NCBI RefSeq assembly: GCF_037126465.1 | Contig: NW_026999405.1 | Span: 434,001-498,000 of the forward strand | Direction of reading: 5' to 3' | DNA: 64,000 nucleotides | From: Ornithodoros turicata | Taxonomy: Eukaryota > Arthropoda > Arachnida > Ixodida > Argasidae | Shown here: positions 27,201 through 34,120 of the stretch, in pieces | How the letters are laid out: every line of letters starts with the position of its first letter | Numbering within the stretch: the stretch's first letter is position 1 | Position numbers and translations under genes: made by a program | Notes under the pieces: model-generated | Seen by the model: the letters and a program-made list of their open reading frames with translations, nothing else | Database searches by the model: none | Told to the model about the DNA's origin: nothing

Positions 27201-28800
27201 CTCAGAACAGAGGGTCCCGACTTTTCGGAGCCAACTTGGCTCCTTCTTCAGGGTTGACGGTGCCCAGGGTGCAGCAGGCTTTATAACCGACGGTTCATTG
27301 TTTTGGAGTTCGCGTGACATAGTACGTTGACGTATATGCTTGAGTATATACGCTTGAGTATATACTCGTATACGCTGTATAAGCTACTACTATATACTGT
27401 ATACGCTTGAGTATATATGCTTGAGTCCCCAAGGACCGGTTCAGGTTTCCAGGGGTCGATTGGATAGGCCACCACTGAACTAGGTGCCTTCACGCGAGAT
27501 CACTTTCAAGGTTGGTGCCCAGCTTATCGACTATATGAGAGTGATTTCGCGAGAACGCTCCTAGTTGAGCCCGTCGGTTATGAACCGTCGGGTATAAAGC
27601 CTGCTGCACCATGGCCGCCGTCATCCCTGAAGAAGGAGTAAAGTTGGCTCCGAAACATCGGGACCCTCTGTTCTGAGCTAACCTTGGTTGGAGCCACGTT
27701 CATCCTTTTATGCCTTACCCAACCAGGCACAGTTGGGCCGAATATGTTCATGTCCGTGCGTGCAATACGTCGAGTAGTCTCAGCCAAGCAAAGTACTTAC
27801 GCTGCTCGCTTATCTTTGCTGCCACTGTGCTCAAAATCAGACGGGTTCAACATGGCTTCAAGTGACGACAACATTCTGAAATCTGATAAACTGGCCGATA
27901 TCTGGGTCGAGAAACAGTACAACACACAGAGACACACATCATAACACACGAGTAAGCCCGCTGCACCCAACTTTTTCAACAAAACATGACATCATCAAGC
28001 CTGCATAATGTAAAACCCTAAGACTAGGGAACACGAAAGGACAGACACAACACGAAGTCTCAAACTGTGAGACTTCGTGTTGTGTCTGTCCTTTCGTCTT
28101 CCCTAGTCTCGGGGTTTTACATAATGGATCATCTTCACCGGCTTGCCTGCTACCTAGCCATTTCTTCATCATCATCAAGCCGTCAATTCGCAGCTGCACA
28201 CAGTTCAACTAAGATGAAGACGTAGGACGAAGGTGCGCAAGCGAGAAGGTACGAACTGCCGTTTTGAATCTCAGTCACGTGATACTGGCAAATCAACCGG
28301 AGCATGTTACAGGGGCCTGACCTGTGGGAGCCTCTCTTTAGCTCTGCGCGCAGTGATATTCTGTTTCCGACCGCGATTGTGAGTAACTGTGGGTGACTGG
28401 TGCCGACAGAACTGAGTGGCTAGTGCGGCAGGGCGCCGCAGCGAAGTCGATTCGTCGTCGTCGTCGTCGCCGTCTACAGGTCGCCACAACAGCACTTACT
28501 CGACTTCAACATACTTTTTTTTTTCCTTTCTTGCAGATACACCTTTTCCTGGCACATTATGCGCTGACTGCCATGCTTTCCTTCGGTGTGTACCTGTGCG
28601 TCGACAGACCCTTTGCTGAACTGGGAAAACTCCTCGTCGCAAGCAAGTTCCATGGGCCTTCTTCCCTCAAGGTCTATGGCCAGAATGTTAGTTCCTTTGT
28701 CGCAGCACTCACCAAGAGGAAGAGACCACTAAACACAACTACACAACAAGAGCGTACCAATGACGTCGGAACCAGGAAGACGGATTCCGCCCCAGTGTGA
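5990..28800 (+). CDS. Gene A: NRF-6-like multipass acyltransferase, 14 exons, 5' incomplete
   Basis: Exons: 5990-6216, 10454-10565, 11297-11387, 11983-12074, 12685-12852, 13244-13340, 16157-16246, 17015-17180, 17919-17998, 20033-20152, 22927-23047, 23224-23407, 25119-25261, 28537-28800. They join in frame with GT..AG introns into 1955 nt, about 650 residues plus stop. The order is a Cys-containing NRF region, then about ten hydrophobic segments with the family landmarks IFGHTYF, RYFRMTP, TWY, YHKPY and VDRPF. Relatives of nematode nrf-6 are membrane proteins with an N-terminal extracellular NRF domain and an acyltransferase-3 domain; substrates in arthropods are unknown. The start codon and signal peptide are missing; the first exon seen begins in phase 1, so at least one more exon lies upstream. 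No stop or frameshift was found, so the gene looks functional. Its paralog is the - strand gene at 35789-59463. Confidence 0.88.
6511..6532 (+). repeat. Poly-G tract
   Basis: About 22 consecutive G lie in the first seen intron of gene A. Smaller homopolymers of the same kind occur at about 9822 and 15422 (G) and about 17401 and 55957 (C). Confidence 0.85.
6540..8187. other. Intron of gene A with decayed repeats
   Basis: No gene was recognised. 6660-6940 contains pieces like the MITE family (GCGTACGGCCCC, CACGGTGG, TAAAGGGTGTAAC) in decayed form. 7627-7760 has a CCCCGAGACGAGGAAACACGG piece similar to the hairpins near 27005 and 28008. The rest is AT-rich and unassigned. Confidence 0.4.
8188..9265. 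mobile_element. Palindromic element, copy 2, interrupted at its centre
   Basis: This is the same family as 1753-2520: GTTAAATCCCCGGGC at the left, CCGGGGATTTAACTGAAAC at the right, with arms diverged by more point changes than copy 1. The centre (CCACCAATGAATT ... AATTCATTGGTGG) is split by about 300 foreign bases (about 8571-8877). The right flank has lost the TA (reads CATAG). Confidence 0.75.
8662..8876. mobile_element. Small inverted-repeat element nested in the palindrome
   Basis: It begins GTGTTCTGGAGCTTACTTCGC and ends with the partial complement GCGAAGTAAGGTAAGAACAC; AGTGCTGAAGAAAAAC / TTTTTCTTCAGCACT pair inside. It lies with about 90 bases of filler at the exact centre of the palindrome at 8188-9265; ATTGCGTGTTC is repeated at both ends of the filler. 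Confidence 0.55.
9266..10453. other. Intron of gene A, no gene recognised
   Basis: Open frames on both strands around 9340-9740 look alike only because they overlap; they have no motif and no splice support. The stretch is unassigned. Confidence 0.35.
10454..10565 (+). CDS. Gene A exon 2: NRF domain, part 2
   Basis: It runs from acceptor ttgcag to donor CATG|gtatgc, phase 0 to phase 1. It encodes RMTRLVYRVAPESRKFRMG followed by the Cys-pair motif ICVPSVCS and DVQNVVAH. The CVPSxC motif is the most recognisable signature of the NRF domain. The preceding intron is 4.2 kb and carries the palindromic element at 8188-9265. Confidence 0.88.
11297..11387 (+). CDS. Gene A exon 3: end of the NRF region
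   Basis: The acceptor is ccttccaag and the donor is AT|gtaagt, phase 1 to phase 2. Only this frame joins exons 2 and 4 without a shift; it reads SSKSLGAKTHVQRCEVRQET and then KVLGFQGFL. The Cys in QRCEV fits the last conserved cysteine before the first membrane helix. A different frame of the same stretch is also open and looks plausible alone, but its phases fit neither neighbour. Confidence 0.75.
11983..12074 (+). CDS. Gene A exon 4: first transmembrane helix
   Basis: The acceptor is cttcctcag and the donor is CAAG|gtttgt, phase 2 to phase 1. It encodes the hydrophobic run FCVCLLLALILAATAF followed by DLKSDITAQKASEQ, that is, one membrane helix and a short loop. Phase agreement on both sides supports the exon. 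Confidence 0.85.
12685..12852 (+). CDS. Gene A exon 5: start of the acyltransferase-3 domain (GH motif)
   Basis: The acceptor is tgctgcag and the donor is TTCA|gtgggt, phase 1 to 1. It encodes GVRLWIGAFSLTRNLRTL, then QGVKAISMAWLIFGHTYF. The histidine in the first helix of acyltransferase-3 proteins is the proposed catalytic residue. Gene B has HGIRFLSMAWIIFGHSYF at the same place, so gene A carries K where gene B has R. Confidence 0.88.
13244..13340 (+). CDS. Gene A exon 6: membrane domain
   Basis: The acceptor is caaccgcag and the donor is ATCAG|gttttt, phase 1 to 2, 97 nt. It encodes GLLRAYDNMAGDLFFSPF and INYTLAVTTFFLI. Its length equals the matching gene B exon at 55660-55756. Directly downstream, from about 13385, the intron starts with a repeat bearing GTTTACATGAATGCG that also occurs near 34175. 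Confidence 0.88.
13385..13560. repeat. Repeat bearing GTTTACATGAATGCG
   Basis: The piece CGCGTTTACATGAATGCGATAAAAG recurs in related form near 34175 (GCGTTTACATGAATGCGACAGAAG) and, inverted, near 34755 and 34830 (CATTCATGTAAACG). It behaves as a dispersed short element with inverted termini; exact borders were not found. Confidence 0.45.
14433..14684. mobile_element. Palindromic MITE, second subfamily, TA-flanked
   Basis: It runs from CACTCTAAAAACAGAACTTCACC to TCTTTTGAGTG with TA at 14431-14432 and 14685-14686. The arms share GCCAATCATTGTCGCGAACG / ATGATTCGTGGCAGTGGTTGG and GGAGGCGTACGCC / GGCGTACGCCCCC. It lies in the intron between gene A exons 6 and 7. Confidence 0.75.
15705..16087. mobile_element. 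Inverted-repeat element GCATGGTTCACACTAGT
   Basis: The ends GCATGGTTCACACTAGTACG and CGCACTAGTGTGAACCATGC are complementary over about 50 bases, including TTCTGCTGCGTGCGG. The interior is GC-rich with no protein domain; both strands are open only because of CpG-rich repeats. It sits 66-70 bases upstream of the gene A exon 7 acceptor. Confidence 0.7.
16157..16246 (+). CDS. Gene A exon 7: membrane domain, RYFR motif
   Basis: The acceptor is tctcttcag and the donor is CTTCAG|gtaaga, phase 2 to 2, 90 nt. It encodes GLFIAYRNPPSTDALTVKAC then WRFVVQRYFR. The joined text RYFRMTP with exon 8 matches the family consensus R-Y-(L/F)-R-(L/M)-T-P. Only about 66 bases separate it from the inverted-repeat element that ends near 16090. 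Confidence 0.88.
17015..17180 (+). CDS. Gene A exon 8: membrane helix and Trp-rich loop
   Basis: The acceptor is tctgtgcag and the donor is CAAATG|gtattt, phase 2 to 0, 166 nt. It encodes MTAPFLAVLSLLLLLPL, NGPFWEDYAG and SVWWTNLFFISNFW. The WWxNLxxxxNFW pattern is shared with gene B (53572-53737), which has the same length. Confidence 0.9.
17181..17918 (+). other. Short intron of gene A between exons 8 and 9
   Basis: The stretch carries purine runs (A-rich at 17205-17275), a C-run at about 17401 followed by a CA repeat, and no gene. Confidence 0.5.
17919..17998 (+). CDS. Gene A exon 9: TWY motif and membrane helix
   Basis: The acceptor is tgtttcag and the donor is CCAGAG|gtaaag, phase 0 to 2, 80 nt. 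It encodes CLFVTWYGSTVFQ followed by the helix FLILGLLLLLLFQ. In most relatives I know of, the T-W-Y is followed after two or three residues by an acidic residue before the Q; here the segment is GSTVFQ. Confidence 0.85.
17999..20032. other. Intron of gene A, GC-rich centre without recognised gene
   Basis: 18440-19280 is more GC-rich than its surroundings and open on both strands, but shows no domain or splice-framed exon; it may be an old DNA element. Nothing else was identified. Confidence 0.35.
20033..20152 (+). CDS. Gene A exon 10: membrane helix and LPPG loop
   Basis: The acceptor is ctttgcag and the donor is TACAA|gtaagc, phase 2 to 2, 120 nt. It encodes MKLGFVGAVILVAAGAIVTG, then KNLPPGMLFEPNY. 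Reading past the donor gives a stop at once, which confirms the splice. Length and phases equal gene B 49061-49180. Confidence 0.88.
20320..20465. mobile_element. Truncated palindromic MITE
   Basis: The left arm, ACTGTTAAAACAGAACTTCAGC through CTAGCCAACCATCATTCCG and GATTTGTTGAAAATCGGAGG, is followed by the turn AGGCGCCTATCTGAGGC / CCCAGATAGGCGCCTCC; the right arm then ends and a CT-rich tract (20490-20615) follows. Confidence 0.65.
20950..21905 (-). pseudogene. Decayed LINE reverse transcriptase, 3' part
   Basis: Read on the minus strand, frames broken by several stops and shifts give LLTFINDNVNVVKQSEILLY, ADDVKNFRAV (catalytic YADD), then VRELSVMLDKGLKFDQHVSY and, near the end, FSVSLHVPSTRSKCSSTF, SSRIPSLVQMQCLYNDF. 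This order (YADD, VRELGVxxDxxLxFxxHI, HVPTRxTR..xRxxxxYN) is the C-terminal half of many non-LTR elements. It is unrelated at sequence level to the copy at 4025-5215. Confidence 0.72.
22268..22810. mobile_element. Inverted-repeat element carrying a LINE 3' tail
   Basis: GTGACACACGGCAAAGGAG (22277) and GAATTCGCTCTTGCCGTGTGTCACG (22707-22731) are opposed, with further short matches rich in AAAGGAG. Inside, about 22485-22660 reads like a minus-strand LINE tail (TGAAATAAACTGATTGATTG complement). Borders are uncertain. Confidence 0.4.
22927..23047 (+). CDS. Gene A exon 11: YHKPY motif
   Basis: The acceptor is caattccag and the donor is TCGACG|gtaagc, phase 2 to 0, 121 nt. It encodes EVQRVSTWIYHKPYAHIGAF and CVGIILGQVLRESNKS. 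The Y-x-K-P-(Y/W)-x-R/H-I-G motif is a strong family landmark. The match in gene B is 46402-46522. Confidence 0.9.
23224..23407 (+). CDS. Gene A exon 12: two membrane helices
   Basis: The acceptor is cctgcgatag and the donor is GCAT|gtaagg, phase 0 to 1, 184 nt. It encodes LAQVLGWVACLTTSTVVLHC, the loop AAAAGIYAALHRTFWAL, and AVGWLLYACATKHA. The ALHRxxWA motif is shared with gene B (ATHRVAWC). The intron before it is only 176 bases, the shortest in either gene. Confidence 0.9.
23408..25118. other. Intron of gene A with decayed MITE pieces
   Basis: About 23600-23760 and 23870-24060 hold weak MITE-like fragments (CGTACGCCTTTC, GAAACAGAATTACGGC). 24240-24560 is unassigned. Confidence 0.35.
24560..24768. 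mobile_element. Palindromic MITE, second subfamily
   Basis: It contains CTTCACCGCATAACACGCTG, GCCAACCATTGCCACGAATG and the turn AGAAGGGGGCGTACGCCGCCTTCT; it ends GGTTTTCGGAGTG|TA. Its left end is degraded. It lies in the intron before gene A exon 13. Confidence 0.65.
25119..25261 (+). CDS. Gene A exon 13: LSW..L..LSY membrane segment
   Basis: The acceptor is ggttttag and the donor is GATATG|gtaagt, phase 1 to 0, 143 nt. It encodes LLNSCLSWRPLQAVGRLSYT and MLLLHPLVIISQKAQNRHI, ending FFSHYDM. The HP(L/V)V pair in the helix is a family hallmark. Gene B 41611-41753 is the same length. Confidence 0.88.
25439..26879 (+). mobile_element. Relic of an LTR element with TGTAGAGGAG termini
   Basis: A direct repeat beginning TGTAGAGGAGGTTGTCTTCC (25439) recurs as TGTAGAGGAGGTGGTGTTCC (26811), both continuing CCACACGA..C.TGACC and GGAAATGT. 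The first runs about 125 bases to CAGGTCGCCACATCA; the second is cut after about 70. A matching LTR tail lies at 28395-28493. The interior is open on both strands in places but no gag or pol motif could be recognised, and a hAT MITE sits inside. Confidence 0.55.
25800..26371. mobile_element. hAT-type MITE with 8-bp target duplication
   Basis: ATCATAAG stands at 25792-25799 and again at 26372-26379. The ends CAGAGATAGGACGAATCC and (complement of right) TAGGGATGTGCCAACCGAATCC share the CAGGGATGxxCGAATCC pattern, with many GAATCC units near both ends. Eight-base duplications and such ends are typical of hAT elements. No transposase is present. Confidence 0.75.
27005..27130 (+). repeat. Hairpin followed by CACCAGCTCGCTTGC tail
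   Basis: CCGAGACTAGGGGACAAAAA and TTTTTTGTCCCCTAGTCTCGG form a ~30-bp stem, then ATGGATCTATACCACCAGCTCGCTTGCTACC. The same arrangement recurs at 28008-28165 and 34530-34710, so these are copies of one dispersed unit. Confidence 0.6.
27170..27708. mobile_element. Inverted pair of arms, each with a hammerhead-like core
   Basis: GGATGAACGTGGCTCCAAC at the left and GTTGGAGCCACGTTCATCC at the right begin complementary arms of about 130 bases. Each arm, read outward, has CTGAAGA, a stem (AGGAGCC/GGCTCC type), GAAA and a short GTC/ATC followed by GGGACC. Hammerhead cores have CUGANGA-stem-GAAA, and Penelope-like elements are known to carry them in their terminal repeats. Between the arms are CTTGAGTATATA repeats (27335-27427). 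Assignment to a Penelope-like element is inference. Confidence 0.45.
28008..28165 (+). repeat. Hairpin plus CACCGGCTTGCCTGC tail, second copy
   Basis: ACGAAAGGACAGACACAACACG and CGTGTTGTGTCTGTCCTTTCG form a long stem around AAGTCTCAAACTGTGAGACTT; the outer bases CCTAAGACTAGGGAA / CCCTAGTCTCGGG also pair. The tail ATGGATCATCTTCACCGGCTTGC matches the unit at 27005. Confidence 0.6.
28395..28493 (+). repeat. Solo LTR fragment
   Basis: The segment AGTGCGGCAGGGCGCCGCAG through GTCGATTCGTCGTCGTC and CTACAGGTCGCCACA matches the LTR body at about 25500-25563, with an expanded CGT repeat. It lies 44 bases upstream of the gene A exon 14 acceptor. Confidence 0.55.
28537..28800 (+). CDS. Gene A exon 14: last helix, cytoplasmic tail and stop
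   Basis: The acceptor is ttcttgcag after a T-rich tract. It encodes IHLFLAHYALTAMLSFGVYL, CVDRPFAELGKLLVASKF and a polar tail (LTKRKRPLNTTTQQERTND), ending at TGA 28798-28800. The D/E-x-P motif after the last helix is conserved in the family. No clear AATAAA was seen in the next 200 bases. Confidence 0.88.
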   Translation: MHLFLAHYALTAMLSFGVYLCVDRPFAELGKLLVASKFHGPSSLKVYGQNVSSFVAALTKRKRPLNTTTQQERTNDVGTRKTDSAPV

Positions 28801-29967
28801 GGGGAGCACCAGTGTGTCAACGAGATGGACCATATGCATGCTGCGTATCGCGCCATACACAGAAAAAGAAAAGTGTTCGAGTCGGTTATAGATAACGAGA
28901 TATGCTCTCGTTCATATCGTCATTTCTTGTCATAAGTGAGACGCAAGTTCGTCTTTCTATTATAGTAACGCTTTGAGAATGTCAAAGGTCATCGATAAAA
29001 TAACTTTTTTGTACAGCCTGTAATGACATTCTGCCAGTGCCATTATTGTATTTGTCAGTGTGTGTGTGTATGTCTTTCGTGGAAATATGATGGTGAAAGC
29101 GCGCGAGGAAAAAGCGGCTGCGATGGCTTTCACGGATACCGACAGGTGAGAAGACCACAGAAGACATAACATCCAGGCAACGTGCTCACTTACGTCATCA
29201 CTCTGAATTTGTGGCCTCTGGTGGTAAGTTAAAGAGCGCCGCGCTTGACACACTTGCTGCGGCAGAGGTGACAATGAAGTGGGACCGACAGAGCGCTGAC
29301 GTCCGCACTCGCACCTATACGCGATCTATACGATACCAAATTACGCTTGCCTTACAACGCCCTCGCACCAGCGTGTGTAGCTTAAAAGTATTAGGATTGG
29401 TGTATATATTACAAAAATCGACACTTTTCGAACTACCGGTGCAGAAGTACCACGCGGCTCAGTTGGAAAGAAAACAGGGGCGACTCGAGGTACCGTGTCG
29501 CTGTGGTAAATGTAAGTTCAGTCAACAGCCACCTAGACATTGATGTACAGGGTCTTTCACCTACAGTGATTAAACGTTAATTGAGGTAATCGCAAAAAGT
29601 TCCACAATCCTGCGGCGAGTAGGTCTCCAGATTGAAGGTCTCCAGATTGCCATCTGCGTCAAGGTGAGAAATAGGTCATCTACGAATTTGCTTTCCAAAA
29701 TGCAGTCACCCTTTTTGTGCTGTGCCCACCTTGTCTTGGCATGTTTGTGTGGATGGAGAAAGATAAGAAATGTTGAACTGCGTGGAGTCGACGTGCAACG
29801 AAGTGCGCACCGAACGAAAAAGTAACAACATCAGAGCGAGATACTTCCGAAGTGTGTAGCTATGTCTAGAAAAACTTACAAAACGCAGTATACTGTATTT
29901 ACAGAAAACTTCGGTTATTTTTCCTGCTTCGTCCACTGTTTATTTTCTTATGTGTACCTATTACATA
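28801..29967. other. Intergenic region downstream of gene A
   Basis: A CAGGGTCTTTCACCTAC end at about 29551 followed by AAAAAGTTCCACAATCCTGC resembles the element end at about 60693 in part inverted form. Otherwise nothing was recognised. Confidence 0.4.
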
Positions 29968-30008
29968 CACGGTGTTTCGCGTAAAAAAAATAATGAAAAA
30001 GTATGCAG

Positions 30009-30723
30009 CGTACAGCCGTCGCCACACTTAACCGTAACGCGCGATCGCGTGGCCCCACAGGCGTCAGCGCCGCCAGGCGTCGACTCTGGGTTCGAGACAC
30101 TGGATAGTTCCACACAAGCACCCCCTCTCGACGGTGGCTTCGGATTCCCGCATGTTTCACCTACTGCCCGTACCTACTCTGGGATAACGCTCGTTCCGGG
30201 CGCGCGCGCCGGCTGCGACTGAGAAGGGACATTGGGAAGGGAATGCGCGCTTGCCCTTGCGGAGAATAAATTAAAAACTAAAAATGAGCCTCCAAAGACA
30301 TCACTAGATATGCCTTCAGCACCAAGGAACGAGTCAAAGATTCAGGAGCGGTGATAACGGACAAGAGCTGAAGCTTCGTTCGTCTCAAAAGAATGTTCAT
30401 AGAATTATATCAAACCTATAGCCCACCCACAACACTTATTTATTCCTTTTATCGCGGCAAGGTAGAGTGCATCAGATAAGCGCGCATTTTCACATTCGCA
30501 ATGGTTCGTGGCCGAAGCACCCGTTGGGTGAGGGCGCACAAACGCAACATCAGAAGGTGAGAGCATATCGAGCCACTACCGAGCCACAGTCGAGAGGCGG
30601 CGCCTCTGTGCAATGATTCACATGTCTCGAACACACCGTCGAAGGTTGGCCGCTTGGTGACTCTGGTAGCCACACGTGCCACGCGATCGCGTGGCGACGG
30701 TTAAGTGTGGCGACGGCTGTACG
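30009..30723. mobile_element. Inverted-repeat insert CGTACAGCCGTCGCCACACTT
   Basis: TACAGCCGTCGCCACACTTAAC with CGCGATCGCGTGGC at the left is answered at 30678-30723 by GCCACGCGATCGCGTGGC and GTTAAGTGTGGCGACGGCTG. The arms are about 45 bases and the interior is unassigned. Confidence 0.65.
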
Positions 30724-30983
30724 TACATGGTATCAACGTTATTTAGTCCTGCTAGGTTTCTGCCACGCGTTGTGGTAGTTAGCACACAATTCACGCATTA
30801 ATTACGCTAATATTACTAAATGAACTCGAAAATTTGTCGAAAATCCGTAACTCGCTAAACCGCTCTAGCTCAAATGCGGACTTGTGTAACTGCTGAATCC
30901 GCCTGAATCGAGGCGAAGAAGACAGAGTAACAGGGTGCTGTATAATCATCGAAAGTATTATCTCGCAACACGTCACGTTAATC

Positions 30984-31510
30984 AACGTTCACACGGGGCA
31001 ACTTTTCCCCACATCTGTGAGCAATTTTCGAGTTCCTGGCAGTCGACCAACACCGGCAACCTCCAGCAACTCGAGTTGCTCGGAATCGCTCCCCGACCGC
31101 AATCTTGAGAAGTTGCTCGAAGCCATTTTTTGAAGATCATGATGACCTTTTGGTGTAATAAAATGACAAGACGTGACAAGACAATGGCAAGTATATAAAC
31201 AGCAGCTATAAAGACAAGACAAGACAATGACAAGCATATAAACAGCAGCTATAAAGACAAGACAAGACAATGACAAGTATATGAACAGCAGCTATAAAGA
31301 CAAGACAAGACAATGACAAGTATATAAATAGCAGGTATAAAGAAAATACACCATCAGTTGGATTCGAACCAAAATTCCCCGGTCGCCGTAAGGTTGCTTG
31401 GGGGTGGACTGTAGAGCTGCCGAGTTGCTGTGCGTGAACGCGGTCTCCAAATTGCTCACAAGACATTGGTTCGAGTTGCTCGAAAAAGTTGCCCCGTGTA
31501 AACACTGCCT
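30984..31510. mobile_element. Inverted-repeat insert CACGGGGCAACTTTT with tandem repeats
   Basis: CACACGGGGCAACTTTTCCCC at the left and GAAAAAGTTGCCCCGTGTAA at the right pair, with GAGTTGCTCG inside both arms. The interior holds a tandem repeat (31163-31345) and a tRNA-like B-box region (GGTTCGAATCCAAC on the minus strand, about 31356-31370). Confidence 0.6.
31163..31345. repeat. Tandem repeat, ~43-bp unit, about 4 copies
   Basis: The unit GACAAGACAAGACAATGAC + AAGTATATAAACAGCAGCTATAAA repeats with few changes. Frames through it read as repeated hydrophobic peptides on the minus strand, which I do not credit as protein. Confidence 0.8.
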
Positions 31511-32194
31511 CAGTGGCAGCTGGCCGGTGACACACACATAATTTATTGCGTCGATTAAATCTTCCCACTACAAGGAACAAAAATGTGACTGCGGGGTAGC
31601 TTATTTTGTTCTTGCACTGGGGGGAGGACGCTTGCGCGAAGCGAATTGCTCCGCAGCGGCAAATATTAGCGAGCGCGCCTCGTTGAGCGACGGATTTTCG
31701 GCTGCCAAATTTGTGTGGAAACGTATATGACAAACCTGCTGATTTTTGTTGGGATTGTGTATTGTAGCCATAGGCTATCGAATTCATGAAGAAAAACTCT
31801 ACATTCGCTAGGTTAATTTTCGTGTTCAGTTACCAAAATTGGCCGAATTAATGCGTGGCATATGTACTAACTACCACAACGCGTGAAAAAAATCTAGAAG
31901 GACTAAATACCGTTGACACGATCTCCATACGCTTCATACTTTCTTCATTAAACATTTTTGACGTGGTTACTGAAACACGCTGTGCAAAGAGACTTGGGAT
32001 AGGTTTTAGCGTGCCCTATAAGCTTGATGTACGGCGCACAAGACGAGCATGGTGGGAGAGAGACTTACAATAAGGTTTCTCCACTGCAACACGAAACATG
32101 AGCTAATTTCCATTGAAGTACTATCAAGTACCTTTACACAGTACCCACTTTGCTGCAAACGACTTTTGGTTCCTAACATTATTGTCAAATACGT

Positions 32195-32880
32195 TACAAC
32201 AACAACAACTTTATTTCAGGATAATGGGTGGGGAGTTTCATCGCCGGGGGCGAGACTCTACCCCATTGCTGGAGGTGAAGCAGGGAATGAAGGAATGGGT
32301 CCCGTTACAATGAGGATCGAAGTCCTGTAGCGTCCAAAAAGGCGAAGAGAGCCTTGAGGACAGAGCGTTGGTGAGCTGGATGCGGCCAGGGGCCAAGCAA
32401 TTTTGTGAGGGAGAGGGGACGGGAGTCGAGCTCGTTGAGGGTGGCGGAGAGTACGGAGCGGGAAGGGTGGTAGTGTGGGCAATGGAGAAGAATGTGCTCG
32501 ATATCTTCAACAGCACCGCAGTGACTGCAGTGGGGAGAGTTAACTTGTCTCAAGCGGTAGCGCCACTGTTCTGTGAAGGCCACGTCCACGTCGAGGCGCA
32601 TTCGATGAACTAATGCAGCGTCTTGACGAGAGATATGTGCTGGCATGCGGAAAGCGAGAGCTGGGTCAACTCTGCTCAGCATGGCAGGGGGTAGTACGTC
32701 GGCGGTCCGTCGGCGGGTAGCCAGAGGAGTCACAAGGCTTCGAAGTATGGACCGCCGATCGCCTCTCAGCAGTGCAGTACGCGTCCGTGTCCGAGACGAG
32801 AGAGCTGCTTCGGCGGCGCTGTCCGCCACTTCATTGCCTTCGACATCGCAATGGGCGGGAACCCATTGGAGAGCGAGTGT
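32195..32880 (-). pseudogene. 3' end of a LINE with RNase H tail and zinc knuckle
   Basis: The minus-strand frame from about 32880 to 32305 begins LQWVPAHCDVEGNEVADSAA, the end of an RNase H domain (HxxxxGNExAD), and continues to CSHCGAVEDIEHILLHCPHY, the CCHC motif that closes I/R1/jockey-type ORF2 proteins, ending at a stop at 32305. A short 3' UTR with GGGGTAGAGTCTCGCCC follows, and the copy ends in AATAAAGTTGTTGTTGTTG. It is 5' truncated near 32880. Another copy of the same 3' UTR lies on + at 53950-54035. Confidence 0.8.
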
Positions 32881-34120
32881 TCCGTGCGTTTACAAAACTT
32901 CGTTTTGCTTCTCTTCCGTTTCTCACGCACATCATCTCGGTCGACGCGACGCTTCGAGGCAAACTTGGGTACACGACAACTAGCTTGAACCCCCAAATCC
33001 GAAAGCAGGGGTGGCATCCTAGGCGTCACGACTCGAAATTCCACTGGGCCCCCATTCTAAAACTCACTAATGATTACAGTGCATGGTGTCTGCGAGGATC
33101 GATTCACACGACGCCACTCTTCCTGCAGCTTCGTTCCAGCAATGCAATACGCTGTGGAAGTAACCGAGCGTTCTGCGCATATCTCCTCTGCTAGTTACTC
33201 CACTCCGAAAGCCCCATTGGCTACGGCGGCGCCCACCCTCTTCCCTCTGACCGCCTCCTCTCCTGCGTAGAGACGCACTTATACAGCGCATTGAAGTTGC
33301 TGGCTCCTTTCACACGTTGGGCAACTCGCCAAACCTTAGCGTCGAACGAACACGGGAGATGGCGCGAGAAACTGTCATCAACATTATCCTCCTCCAATCG
33401 CACGAGAGCGAGAACTGCAATAGGCGATTTCAGATATTGCCGTTCTGCTCCACACGGGCGCCCTCCGTCGCCCAAGTCACGCGCATCGCGCAATGCGTCG
33501 TGGGAAATCGTTTACATTCGTGCTCCTGTGCCTGTTGCTCGAAGGTGTGGGAGGTGAAGGAGAGAGAAAACCGAAACCGTTTGCGCTCTTCTTCTTCTCT
33601 CTGACTCATGAAAACTAAATCCCAAGGTGCAGCGGGGCTTTCGCAACATGGCGCTCTCTGGTGGGCCATCCATGCAATTTCTGAAATCGTCTATTGCGAT
33701 TGACAGCTTGAAACTGACATATGCAAGGACATATTCTCGTTAAATATTTTACACGAACGTAAGGGGGAGCTTCGACACTTATATGAACCACCGTCGTTTT
33801 CGTACGCGGCGCCGCTGGACTGCGGAATTTACGTCTCCGAAGTGACGCCATGACAGCCAGTCATTGCGATTGGACATCTTGGAAGGATGCGTATGCATTT
33901 ATTATGTATTTATTATGTCGAACTATTGTACTATGTTCGATATTTATGTTCGTATGTATTTATTATGTCGAACGAACTAAAATGAACGCGACGCCTGTCA
34001 CGTGATGGTAACAGGCAGTGACTCATAATCTTCTTTGGTGATATTCTTCAACATTTGTTCAAGAATCGCTCGTGAGGCGATCCGCGTTGCAACGCCAGCA
34101 ACCCGTTCACACGGCAACCT
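32881..34120. other. GC-rich intergenic stretch, no recognised gene
   Basis: It is open in several frames on both strands without a domain. Repeat pieces: TTGCTGGCTCCTTTCACACG..GGGCAACTCG near 33298 and CCAGCAACCCGTTCACACGGCAACC near 34090 resemble the insert at 30984. A 28-base ATTTATTATGTCGAAC repeat lies at 33897-33972. Confidence 0.35.

Larger units (their letters stand above)
29968..31984. mobile_element. Large inverted-repeat element with two nested inserts
   Basis: The ends CACGGTGTTTCGCGTAAA and TTACTGAAACACGCTGTG resemble the CAGGGTGTTTCACTTAAA ends of the palindromes at 1753 and 8188. Inner arms pair 30734-30803 with 31847-31916 (ACTACCACAACGCGTG, AGGACTAAATA). One insert (about 30009-30723) and another (about 30984-31510) split it. 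No coding region. Confidence 0.5.

Noticed and set aside
31206..31787. A 193-codon open frame with repeated LSCLVFIAAVY peptides
   Set aside because: It translates the 43-bp tandem repeat inside an inverted-repeat element.
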